Of a stretch of 26,757 nucleotides of DNA, positions 7,403 through 14,106 are shown one piece after another. The stretch is from a virus. The position numbers and the translations under genes were made by a program. The first letter of the stretch is position 1, and each line of letters opens with the position of its first letter. The DNA lies in the IMG/VR virus record IMGVR_UViG_3300048588_000220, positions 1 through 26,757 of that record; one strand, written 5' to 3'. The notes beneath the pieces are model-generated. The model worked only from the letters and a program-made list of their open reading frames with translations. It searched no databases and was not told where the DNA came from.

Positions 7403-8089
7403 ATGAAATCACTGAATTACAGATACAACCCTTCCGACGTCGCAGCTCGGAGCGTTGAAGGTTCCGCCGAACTTCCGCCGATCACCGGATTGGCGGCCGT
7501 TTATTTTGACCCTGCGAACATGGACGGCACGGAATACCGCATCCGGCACGATCTGGTCGAACGCATTCCGGCCGGTCTTCTGGATGAACACGTTGGCGAA
7601 GATCGGGAAATTCTCGGACTGCGCGACCATGATGAAAACCTGTTTCTTGGGCGCCGAAGCTCGAAGACTCTGCGAACGCAGATCACATCGCGCGGGCTCG
7701 AGTACGAGATTCAAACGCCGAACACGCAGGAAGGCCGCGACACGCTCGAGCTCATTCACAGACGCGACATTTCCGGCAGCTCGTTTTCCATGCTCCGGGC
7801 GAAGGCTCGATTGAGCTACGAAAAGCGAAGTTCCGGATCTGTCTACATCCGGACCATCACGCGGATGGATGCCATCCATGATCTGGGGCCGGTGCTTTAT
7901 CCGGCATACACCGGCACGTCTGCCAACATCGGCGCCCGATCCTGCGGACTGACAAACCTGAAACGCTCCGCCGGTCCGCCCGCGGAAATCGCAGAACTCG
8001 AAGCCGAACTTCGCGACTTCATCAATTCGAACTGGCTGCAGTCTGAGGCGGAACTTCGCCTGCGTCAGTTGGAGATTGCGCGGGCATGA
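7403..8089 (+). CDS. prohead maturation protease, HK97 family (U35/S78-like)
   Basis: This protease removes scaffold segments from the capsid protein during head maturation. The family motifs are present: His76 in GLRDHDENLFLGR, and the serine motif DISGSSFSM (Ser127 most likely the nucleophile, Ser125 the alternative) after an RRD turn. The late DLGPVLYPAY matches the conserved substrate-strand segment near the end of the domain. The 228-aa length is usual. The gene has its own AGAGG site and is separated from the upstream gene by a 74-bp gap containing a hairpin. It precedes the major capsid gene, as expected. A C-terminal helical tail (about 190-228) lies outside the catalytic core. Confidence 0.9.
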   Translation: MKSLNYRYNPSDVAARSVEGSAELPPITGLAAVYFDPANMDGTEYRIRHDLVERIPAGLLDEHVGEDREILGLRDHDENLFLGRRSSKTLRTQITSRGLEYEIQTPNTQEGRDTLELIHRRDISGSSFSMLRAKARLSYEKRSSGSVYIRTITRMDAIHDLGPVLYPAYTGTSANIGARSCGLTNLKRSAGPPAEIAELEAELRDFINSNWLQSEAELRLRQLEIARA

Positions 8090-8436
8090 TTTTGCGAATC
8101 TCAAACCGGGAGTATTCGGTTTCCTTAAAAATCTTCGGACGCCTCTTGCATCCGTTTTGTGAATCGCGCGAGAACCCTGACTTACGCAGACCGATTGCAG
8201 TGCTCGCGAGTCAGGCCCTGTCCTGACACCGCAAACAGCAATCGACGTAGACCCCGAAAACAGCAGTCACCCGCGCTGCTGAGTGAACCCACCGGGCTCC
8301 AATGCACGGCAGGGCGATCGTAATGGCTTCGGAGTTACGACGCAAACGCGTTGTTCGGAAGGAGAGCCGAACAGCCAACAGAATCCGCCGTGCTCAATCG
8401 CGAGCACACTTTTTTACCACGGAAGGTATTGCAGAC
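8090..8436 (+). promoter_or_regulatory. capsid gene leader, rich in inverted repeats
   Basis: This 347-bp gap is the longest non-coding stretch in the operon. It holds copy 2 of the 18-bp repeat (8158-8175). Next, CCTGACT at 8176-8182 can pair with AGTCAGG at 8209-8215. Part of that right arm (8210-8215) can instead pair with CCTGAC at 8222-8227, so the two hairpins exclude each other. CAGCAG (8261-8266) and CTGCTG (8276-8281) form another 6-bp stem. An in-frame ATG at 8302 would extend the capsid by 45 basic residues, but no ribosome-binding site supports it. The gap probably carries a promoter and a structured 5' leader for the capsid message. Confidence 0.45.
8158..8175 (+). repeat. 18-bp exact direct repeat, copy 2
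   Basis: Identical to 368-385 and in the same orientation, in the leader of the major capsid gene. The match ends cleanly on both sides: GAA precedes copy 1 and TTT precedes this copy, and GCG follows copy 1 while CCT follows here. See copy 1 for the interpretation as a shared promoter or operator element. Confidence 0.5.
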
Positions 8437-9858
8437 ATGGTCAACCCGACAAAGCAGGCCAAAGAACGCTGGATGGAATCGCTCAAGGAACTCGAAAAGC
8501 GACACGCAGCGTTTGCGTCTGACACCACCAACGAACAGGCGAAAGTTGCGTTCGACGAACAGAACAAAAAGGTGGTCGAACTCAAAGCCGAGTACGCTCG
8601 ATTCGCCGACTACGAAGCCCGCATTGCTGAAGGAAAGCTGGACGATTCCAGCAACCCGGACTTCAAGACCGAAGAAGAATTGGCCGGAATGACGGACGTC
8701 GAAAGACGATCGGACAAGGTCAATCCGCTGCTGAATCCAGACGCCAAAGGCTACCGTCTGAGCCGCGTCATTGACGCCATGGCTCTGGGACGCCAGTTGT
8801 CGGGCGTCGAAGCTGAAGTGTCCGGCGAACTGCAGAAACGCTGCACCGCTCTGGGCCGCGAAAACCGAACCAACGCCCTGTCGATTCCGCTCACTCTGCG
8901 GGCTCAGGTGGGTCAGTTCGAACAGTTCGGCCGCGAGCTCGGACTGTCTCCGAAGGAAATGCGAGCGTTGAACGCAGCCACCACCGGTGACACCGCGATT
9001 CCGACGATCCTTTCCGGCAGCATCATCGAAATGCTGCGAAACAAGGTGATTCTGAATCAGGCCGGGGCCACAATCCTGTCCGGTATCACCGGCGTGTTCG
9101 ACATTCCGAAACAGGACGCTCAGCCGTCCGTGTCGATCGGTGGCGAATCGCTTAACCCCAACGAATCGTCCGCGCAGATCTCGGCAAAGGTCACGTTCAC
9201 GCCGAAAACCATCGCCGGAAAGTCTCAGGTGACCCGTCGATTCATGGCTCAGGCAATGGCCAGCTTGGACGCGGAAAACTTCCTGCGAATGATGCTCGTC
9301 GAACAGATCCGCCTCGGTATCGACCTCGAAGGCTTGACCGGCCCGGGATCGTCAAACCGTTGTACCGGTCTTTTGGAGAATGACGACGTCACGACAATCG
9401 CACTCGGCACCAACGGCGGAGCTCCGACGTTCGCCAAGTTGGTTGCCATGGAAACCGCTGTCGAAGATCTGAACGCTTCAACCGACGGAAACACGATGGC
9501 TTACATCACGAACGCTCGCGGCAAGGGCACGCTGAAGACCACTCTGAAAGCCAGCTCCGCCGGTTCGACGATGCTTTGGGAAAACGACGAAATCAACGGC
9601 TACCGCGCGTTGATGACGAATCAGATTCCAAAGGATTACACGAAGGGAACGACGGAAGATTCCTGTTCTGGAATCGTGTTCGGCGACTTCGCACATCTCG
9701 TCATTGCTCTGTGGACTGGTCTCGACATCCTTGTCGACCCGTACACGAACGGCGGAGCCGGAGCGACGAACATTTACGCTCATCAGGACTTCGACATTCA
9801 AGTCCGACGCGCGGAAGCGTTCAGTAAGATCGTGGACATGGTCACCACAGCGTTCTGA
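8437..9858 (+). CDS. major capsid protein, HK97 fold
   Basis: The main head shell subunit, 473 aa. The ATG at 8437 follows GGAAGG at 8421-8426. The first ~100 residues are charged and helical (KQAKERWMESLKELEKRHAA), typical of the delta/scaffold domain that the upstream protease removes. The rest matches the HK97 fold: ATTGDTAIPTILSGSIIEML at the start of the mature part, the E-loop region, KVTFTPKTIAGKSQVTRRFM in the spine helix and P domain, and the C-terminal YAHQDFDIQVRRAEAFSKIV strand and turn. A 13-bp hairpin follows the stop. Codon use is strongly G/C-ending, in keeping with high expression. Confidence 0.95.
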   Translation: MVNPTKQAKERWMESLKELEKRHAAFASDTTNEQAKVAFDEQNKKVVELKAEYARFADYEARIAEGKLDDSSNPDFKTEEELAGMTDVERRSDKVNPLLNPDAKGYRLSRVIDAMALGRQLSGVEAEVSGELQKRCTALGRENRTNALSIPLTLRAQVGQFEQFGRELGLSPKEMRALNAATTGDTAIPTILSGSIIEMLRNKVILNQAGATILSGITGVFDIPKQDAQPSVSIGGESLNPNESSAQISAKVTFTPKTIAGKSQVTRRFMAQAMASLDAENFLRMMLVEQIRLGIDLEGLTGPGSSNRCTGLLENDDVTTIALGTNGGAPTFAKLVAMETAVEDLNASTDGNTMAYITNARGKGTLKTTLKASSAGSTMLWENDEINGYRALMTNQIPKDYTKGTTEDSCSGIVFGDFAHLVIALWTGLDILVDPYTNGGAGATNIYAHQDFDIQVRRAEAFSKIVDMVTTAF

Positions 9859-9882
9859 TTGCTCGCCAGTCAATGGAACACT

Positions 9883-9913
9883 CAAGCCCGGTCTGTTTTA
9901 CAGGCCGGGCTTG
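9883..9913 (+). terminator. 13-bp hairpin after the capsid gene
   Basis: CAAGCCCGG (9883-9891) pairs with CCGGGCTTG (9905-9913). The stem continues through a T-G wobble and CTG/CAG to a 5-nt TTTTA loop, for 13 pairs in total. It begins 25 bases after the capsid stop. There is no U run downstream, so it may act as a partial terminator or as a 3' stabiliser that raises capsid mRNA relative to downstream genes. Confidence 0.6.
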
Positions 9914-9957
9914 CAGGCGTAGAAGCCAACTGTTTCCACATCTCACGGAATCGATCA

Positions 9958-10410
9958 ATGTCCGATGAAAAGCAAATCATTCTGAAAGTCGACGTCAAGC
10001 CGGGCCTGAACCTTGGACGTCAATGGATTCCAGCCGGAAAGACTGTAAACGTCCCAAAGTCTCGGGCTGAATCACTGATTAAGTCGAAGAAGTGCAGCGA
10101 ACAGCCTGACGGAACAGCCGTTGATTTTCCGGCGCCATATGCTCCGCAGTCTCCAGCGTCTGCAAAAAAATCCGCAGAAGCGTTTAAGGAGTCGCTGAAC
10201 AGTGACGCCAGCGCCCTGGCCGATTGGCCTGCTTACATGCAGCTCAACAAGGGCGGCCTGACTTCTGTTGAAGGTTTGCGAGCGTACCTTGAAGCCAATC
10301 CCAACGATTGGGACACGAAACTTGAACTGACGGCAGAAGACAAGGCGGCCGTTCTCGCTCAGCTCAAGAAAACGGAAAAGCCAAAGGCCCCACCGAAGGG
10401 CAAAGAATAA
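9958..10410 (+). CDS. hypothetical head-region protein, 150 aa
   Basis: I do not recognise this protein. The N terminus looks like a small beta domain (QIILKVDVKPGLNLGRQWIP, then AGKTVNVPKSRAESLI), reminiscent of short proteins that follow the capsid gene in other phages. A Pro/Ala/Ser linker leads to a possible helical domain (LRAYLEANPNDWDTKLELTA) and a Lys/Pro-rich end. The start at 9958 is the first ATG after the capsid hairpin. It lies between the capsid and head-tail connector genes and is flanked on both sides by hairpins, so it may be expressed at its own level. A head decoration or joining role is possible but unproven. Confidence 0.6.
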   Translation: MSDEKQIILKVDVKPGLNLGRQWIPAGKTVNVPKSRAESLIKSKKCSEQPDGTAVDFPAPYAPQSPASAKKSAEAFKESLNSDASALADWPAYMQLNKGGLTSVEGLRAYLEANPNDWDTKLELTAEDKAAVLAQLKKTEKPKAPPKGKE

Positions 10411-10473
10411 CCTCAGCGGCTCGCAGATTGCCTCTTGCCGTGAGATGAAGTGAGAGACCTGCAGCCGCTGAGG
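10411..10473 (+). terminator. long-armed inverted repeat after the 150-aa head protein gene
   Basis: CCTCAGCGGCT (10411-10421) pairs perfectly with AGCCGCTGAGG (10463-10473). The stem extends inward by GCAG/CTGC past a single bulged C. The left arm starts immediately after the stop codon, and TTTGCT follows the right arm. The position fits a transcription terminator or a 3' processing structure. The loop is about 30 nt, longer than in most intrinsic terminators. Confidence 0.55.
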
Positions 10474-10488
10474 TTTGCTCAGTGTAGT

Positions 10489-10507
10489 TCGATCGGTCTC
10501 CGATCGA
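10489..10507 (+). promoter_or_regulatory. 8-bp perfect palindromic hairpin before the head-tail connector gene
   Basis: TCGATCGG (10489-10496) and CCGATCGA (10500-10507) flank a 3-nt TCT spacer. It lies 16 bases after the preceding inverted repeat and 48 bases before the proposed GTG start of the connector gene. It could be an operator, an RNA hairpin or part of a tandem terminator. Confidence 0.4.
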
Positions 10508-10555
10508 CAAGGCTGCACACGATCAAACAGAACAGACGTTTTCAAGGTTCACGCT

Positions 10556-11131
10556 GTGCAGAGATCGCTTTCAATTTCTGAAGTCGGTGAACCTCCGATG
10601 AGTGTCGAACAGGCGAAGGCTTATCTTCGCGTTCTGCACTCAGACGATGACGATCAAATCCGTGAACTTATTCTCGAAGCGTATGGCATCGTCGAAGCTC
10701 GAACCGGTCGAATGATTCGGACCTGTTCCGCAGTGCTGACAATGTCAAAGTTTCCAGACAACGGCGGTCAGCTTGTGCTGCCGCGTCCACCGCTGACATC
10801 GGTCGAATCGGTCAAGTATTACAGTAAAGCCGGAACACTCACCACACTGGCGAACGTTCTGGCTCACGAGGTTTTCGTTCCCGGGCTTCTGGCCAAGCCA
10901 ATCGCTCTCAGCGACTGGCCTGAAACCTACGAACGATTGGACGCAGTTCAGATCACATACACGGGCGGAGGATCGGAACCGGAACAGCTCCGGGCCGCCG
11001 TCCGAATCTTGCTTGATCTGGCCTACAACGAGCACGAACCAACCAAGGCCGCACAAATGGAACGCCGTGTTGACGGCATTTTGCACGGCTACACAATCCG
11101 AGATCCGCGGCTGTTCGGAATCACGACATGA
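10556..11131 (+). CDS. head-tail connector protein, gp6-like
   Basis: The N terminus PPMSVEQAKAYLRVLHSDDD followed by DQIRELILEAYGIVEARTGR is the typical pattern of HK97 gp6-like connector proteins (often read as PVSLEEAK-HLRV....L..LI..A...VE..TGR). These form the ring beneath the portal. The middle has LPRPPLTSVESVKYYSKAGT, also typical. GTG at 10556, with AAGG upstream, is preferred over ATG at 10598 because the family usually carries about a dozen residues before the PP motif. The C terminus is helical (EQLRAAVRILLDLAYNEHEP), as in relatives. The stop overlaps the next start. Confidence 0.82.
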   Translation: MQRSLSISEVGEPPMSVEQAKAYLRVLHSDDDDQIRELILEAYGIVEARTGRMIRTCSAVLTMSKFPDNGGQLVLPRPPLTSVESVKYYSKAGTLTTLANVLAHEVFVPGLLAKPIALSDWPETYERLDAVQITYTGGGSEPEQLRAAVRILLDLAYNEHEPTKAAQMERRVDGILHGYTIRDPRLFGITT

Positions 11132-11478
11132 CATCCAGCCGGCGTTACACGGAACGCGTTACGTTTGAGGTGCGAAACGAATCCGCCCCCAAAACGACGT
11201 GGGAGCGCAAACTCTATCGGCGGGCGGAAATCGTCACAGAAACCCAAACGCTGAACCTTCCAATCGACAAAGAACTGTCGGCACTTGATCCACAGAAAAC
11301 GCGAATCGTCTGGCATTCGAACACCGGCGACATCGTACTGAACCTGAGATCTAAACAACCGATTGCCGGGCGCCGGCCGGAACTCAGATTCACGTTCCAC
11401 ACAGAAATCTTTGAACTGGACGGACAACCGGCGAGCCTGATGACACTCGACGGTGACGAGGCGATTTTTGAAACATGA
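11128..11478 (+). CDS. probable head closure / head-tail adaptor protein
   Basis: This 116-aa, mostly beta-strand protein follows the connector gene with a 4-base overlap, where HK97-like phages encode the head completion or stopper protein. Segments such as YTERVTFEVRNESAP, RRAEIVTETQTLNLP, TGDIVLNLRSKQPIAG and ELRFTFHTEIFELDGQP are consistent with the small SH3-like barrel of that class. The sequence is not close enough to a family I know for a firm call, so the assignment is mainly from gene order, size and strand pattern. Confidence 0.6.
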   Translation: MTSSRRYTERVTFEVRNESAPKTTWERKLYRRAEIVTETQTLNLPIDKELSALDPQKTRIVWHSNTGDIVLNLRSKQPIAGRRPELRFTFHTEIFELDGQPASLMTLDGDEAIFET

Positions 11479-11777
11479 CACTCGAAGAATTTGCCGAGCA
11501 TCTTGAACGCGAAACGGAAATCGCAGTCCGCGAAGCCGTTGAGTTGGCTGCTCAGCAGATTCAAGATCTGACACCGTCACAGATGATACAAACCCGGGCC
11601 GCAGTCTTCTCGCGGTCAAACAAGTTGAATGGAATCGTTGGGCTCCGTTTTCGTCGGCAATACGACGCGGCGGGAACCAACACACAGAAACGACTTCGAC
11701 GGCAATGGTTGACCATTCTCCCGCTGATTCGAAAACGGTTTATTGAACGACTCAATGACGCTCTGAAAGGAATTTGA
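11475..11777 (+). CDS. probable neck / tail completion protein (gp10-like position)
   Basis: A 100-aa protein with a helical N-terminal half (EEFAEHLERETEIAVREAVE, then LAAQQIQDL) and a basic C-terminal half (KRLRRQWLTILPLIRKRF). The helical start resembles the opening of HK97 gp10-like neck proteins, and the gene lies between head closure and tail tube, where such a protein is encoded. It is shorter than usual (about 120-150 aa), and no diagnostic motif is visible. The start overlaps the previous gene; the stop is 1 base from the tail tube gene. Confidence 0.5.
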   Translation: MTLEEFAEHLERETEIAVREAVELAAQQIQDLTPSQMIQTRAAVFSRSNKLNGIVGLRFRRQYDAAGTNTQKRLRRQWLTILPLIRKRFIERLNDALKGI

Positions 11778-11778
11778 C

Positions 11779-12210
11779 ATGCCAGTCGAAGTCACCGCAC
11801 ATAAGGCCAAACTTTCGGGAATCAAGGCCACGATTTCGGGCACGCTCACAAAGGTCCGCGGCCTCGAAAACCTGAAACTGAACTACGGTGAAGGCCAGGT
11901 GATCGACATCGCGGACCTTGACGCCGACTCAGAGCTGCCAATTGCGGCCGGTCTGACCGGTGCTCAGTCGGCGACGTTCGACCTGTTTTTGGATCCACTC
12001 GGAGCCGTGCACCAGTTTCTGCAGGCTGCGAAGAACGATCAGGCTGAAGTTGTCGGCGCTGTCGTCCTGGGCGGCACTGGCGTCGAAACGTCCTGCAAAT
12101 ACATCGTGACCAAATGGGACGTTGACGCCGAAAAGGGCGGCGCCCTGAAGGCATCCGCGGAGATCAAGTTCACCGAACGACTGCTGCTGAACGAAGCCGA
12201 TCCGTCGTGA
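11779..12210 (+). CDS. major tail tube protein
   Basis: The 143-aa protein has the strand pattern of a tail tube subunit: GIKATISGTLTKVRGLENL, KLNYGEGQVIDIADLDADSE, TGAQSATFDLFLDPLGAVH, a helix around the middle, then KYIVTKWDVDAEKGGALKAS and AEIKFTERLL. The late strand with an aromatic residue followed by KASAEIKFTE resembles the final hairpin of tube proteins that stack as hexamers around the tape measure. Its place before the chaperone pair and tape measure gene supports the call. No Ig-like extension is present. An ATG directly follows the previous stop. Confidence 0.75.
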   Translation: MPVEVTAHKAKLSGIKATISGTLTKVRGLENLKLNYGEGQVIDIADLDADSELPIAAGLTGAQSATFDLFLDPLGAVHQFLQAAKNDQAEVVGAVVLGGTGVETSCKYIVTKWDVDAEKGGALKASAEIKFTERLLLNEADPS

Positions 12211-12278
12211 TATCACTTTCACCCGGTTGAGATTACTTTCGGTCTCAGCCACACGCTTCATCTCAATTAGGTATGCCC

Positions 12279-12869
12279 ATGAAAGCTATTCGCCGCAAGC
12301 CAGGAAAAATCGTCAACCCGCTGTTTTCGCAAGCTGACAAGCGAGTTGCAAAAGCTCAGGGAGTGCCCTACGAAACTCCTGAGTTTCTGACCGTACCAAA
12401 GGGCGAACTGGTGGACGATCCAGACTGCTGGATGCTTTGCCTGGGCAGCGATCCTGACTTGCAACCTGCGGACAAAGAATGCGCTGACGTCGTGCTGCGA
12501 AAGATGACCAGCACGGGCCGGGCTGCTTTCCTTGCCAACGTCCGCCGATTGGCTCAACCGGAAGTCCGCAAGCAGTTGTCAAAAGACGATCTGAAGTCTC
12601 TTGAACTGTGGCTCGAACTTTACGGCGATGAAATCCAATCGCCTCCCGACCTGTCGGCCGTTCAGGCCATCGCGGCCGGTTCTCCGTCGGTTGTCGCGCA
12701 GGTTCCCGCCTCCGCTCCGGCGGCCGCCGCAGTTGCTGCTGTGCCTGTTGTTGTGGAGGTTCCCGCGGCTCCGGAAGTCTCCGCAGCCGCTGAAGACGAA
12801 TCACTTTCCGTGGCCGATGAATCAGCCGACGAACCTGAAGAAGCAACCGAGCTTCCAGACGTCGCCTGA
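12279..12869 (+). CDS. hypothetical tail-region protein with Ala/Pro/Val-rich tail
   Basis: ATG at 12279 has AGG at a better distance than the ATG at 12273; both are in frame. The N-terminal ~125 residues look folded (KLxxR-type basic start, LVDDPDCWMLCLGSDPDLQP, then helical FLANVRRLAQPEVRKQLSKD and LKSLELWLELYGDE). The last ~65 residues are low complexity, rich in Ala, Val and Pro, ending in an acidic segment. I do not recognise the family. It lies between the tail tube and chaperone genes, so a tail role is possible, but it could be an accessory insertion. A 68-bp gap without clear signals precedes it. Confidence 0.6.
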   Translation: MKAIRRKPGKIVNPLFSQADKRVAKAQGVPYETPEFLTVPKGELVDDPDCWMLCLGSDPDLQPADKECADVVLRKMTSTGRAAFLANVRRLAQPEVRKQLSKDDLKSLELWLELYGDEIQSPPDLSAVQAIAAGSPSVVAQVPASAPAAAAVAAVPVVVEVPAAPEVSAAAEDESLSVADESADEPEEATELPDVA

Positions 12870-12922
12870 TTCTTTGACCGCTCTTGAATTCCCCGTTTCC
12901 GTTTCACAAAGGATTGTCACTC

Positions 12923-13348
12923 ATGCGATGGATCGCACTTCTGGCCACTCTGATGGCCCTCGTTTGTTGCAGCGTCTGCCTGACGCCCGACGCCCACGCT
13001 CAGCAATGTTTCAACGGACAATGTTTCGGGCCGCAAGTCCTGTACGCTCAGCCGATTTATCAGCCCGCCCCGATCATCATTGTTCAAAAGCCTGTGCAGC
13101 CTCGCACCGATTCGCCGCATCCGGATGGACACGTTCAGCCAGGAACGCCGCTGGAACAAACCGTCATCGTCACACACGATCCACGATTGAGCCAATGCGG
13201 CCCGCATGGATGTTACAGACCGCAGTTTGAGCCCCGGCCGTTTCACGGTCCCCCATGCCCGCCACCGCAACCCGGCTACTACCAGCACAGACGCACGGTT
13301 GGAATCGGTCTGAACCTGTCCTGGAACAGCAGACGCAGTTGGCAATGA
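12923..13348 (+). CDS. secreted Cys/Pro-rich small protein (possible moron)
   Basis: The N terminus is a clear Sec signal peptide: MRW, hydrophobic IALLATLMALVCCSVCL, then AHA-QQ as a likely cleavage site near residue 27. The mature part is rich in Pro, Gln, His and Cys and contains CFNGQCF and CGPHGCY, two C-x(2-3)-G-C-type pairs that could form disulfides or bind a metal. Short secreted proteins of this look occur widely in planctomycete genomes. The gene has its own AAGGA site and non-coding flanks of about 55 bp on both sides. It interrupts the tail gene order, which suggests an accessory gene acting in the host envelope rather than a virion part. Its function is unknown. Confidence 0.7.
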   Translation: MRWIALLATLMALVCCSVCLTPDAHAQQCFNGQCFGPQVLYAQPIYQPAPIIIVQKPVQPRTDSPHPDGHVQPGTPLEQTVIVTHDPRLSQCGPHGCYRPQFEPRPFHGPPCPPPQPGYYQHRRTVGIGLNLSWNSRRSWQ

Positions 13349-13405
13349 TCCACGCTTTGTGATCTGTTCGATTCATCTCATCTGCACAGTTTTGGAATTC
13401 ATCTC

Positions 13406-13798
13406 ATGAAGTTTTTCGACGTTGGAATGTTGGACGAAGGCCAGGCGGAAGATATTGAGAACTATCAGCTTCCTGACGACCCTTCCGTCACTGTTCGCAT
13501 TCGGTCCGTTTCGATGGCTCGAATGAAGTCTTATCAGAAGATGGCAGCCAAAGGCGGCGAAATCGAACGCCGAGCGATGGCCGATCTGATTGCTGATTCG
13601 CTGGTAAACACCAGCAACAAAACGTACATCGACGCGGACACGATCTTCAAGAAAGCCAACGGCCAGCGCACGCGGCGAATGATGGGCATCATCAAACTCA
13701 TCACTCATCACAACGGTGGTGACGATGAGGTCAAGCTGGCCGAGGAAGCCGACGAACAGGCGAAGGCCGTCGAAAAAAAATCCGTGCCGACAGAGTAA
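13406..13798 (+). CDS. tail assembly chaperone, gpG-like
   Basis: This 130-aa protein sits immediately before the tape measure gene, where phages encode the chaperone that coats the tape measure during tail assembly. It has a beta-rich N terminus with VRIRSVSMARMKSYQK, a helical middle (EIERRAMADLIADSLVN), and an acidic Ala/Glu-rich C terminus (EEADEQAKAVEKK) like other G-type proteins. A run of eight A residues near the 3' end forms an A-AAA-AAA slippery site in the reading frame, and a -1 shift there leads into a gpT-like extension. GGAA lies about 9 bases before the ATG. Confidence 0.82.
   Translation: MKFFDVGMLDEGQAEDIENYQLPDDPSVTVRIRSVSMARMKSYQKMAAKGGEIERRAMADLIADSLVNTSNKTYIDADTIFKKANGQRTRRMMGIIKLITHHNGGDDEVKLAEEADEQAKAVEKKSVPTE
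13774..13780 (+). other. -1 programmed frameshift site (A AAA AAA)
   Basis: In the zero frame the codons at 13775 and 13778 are both AAA, preceded by A, so the heptamer fits the X-XXY-YYZ rule exactly. After a -1 slip, reading resumes with ATC at 13780 and stays open to 14106. The resulting fusion would be about 233 aa. The zero frame stops at 13796-13798, 15 bases after the slippery run. Most long-tailed phages make G and GT proteins by this mechanism. I did not find an obvious downstream stimulatory structure. Confidence 0.85.
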
Positions 13799-14106
13799 AA
13801 CGGTTTCTGTTTCGACTCTGTCTGCATCTCGGTTATCCGCATCCGGATTACCTCGAAAAGTGGCTCAATCCTCGCCAGTTGCGTGAATGGCTCGCATGGT
13901 CAGAGATTGAGCCCTTTGGCGATCATCTCGCCGGACTCTTGAACCAGAACTCGATTTTCTGGCTTCGCTCCGCATGGCTCGGTGAACACTCTGGAAAGTT
14001 CGAAGACTTCCGTTTGCTTGACGACGAACCCGTCGATTCAAACACGGAAGGCGCCAGACTGATGAGCGAAATTCGCTCCGGCATTTTGAACGGGACGTTT
14101 GTCTAA
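13780..14106 (+). CDS. tail assembly chaperone T extension, made by -1 frameshift
   Basis: This frame has no convincing start of its own: the first ATG with a plausible context (13879) would remove conserved sequence. It is read by slipping from the gpG-like gene. The protein has LCLHLGYPHPDYLEKWLNPR and QLREWLAWSEIEPFGD, the typical GT pattern (LG-P-P--L---L---QL-EW-A---IEPFG). This pattern brings tail tube subunits to the tape measure-chaperone complex in lambda-like systems. An RLMSEIRSGILNGTFV end follows. The stop overlaps the start of the tape measure gene. About 108 residues are added to the first 125 of the upstream protein. Confidence 0.85.
   Translation: MRADRVKRFLFRLCLHLGYPHPDYLEKWLNPRQLREWLAWSEIEPFGDHLAGLLNQNSIFWLRSAWLGEHSGKFEDFRLLDDEPVDSNTEGARLMSEIRSGILNGTFV

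Noticed and set aside
8302-8436. Extended capsid start at ATG 8302
   Set aside because: The added 45 residues are very basic and non-conserved in style, while ATG 8437 has a good GGAAGG site and begins a normal delta domain.
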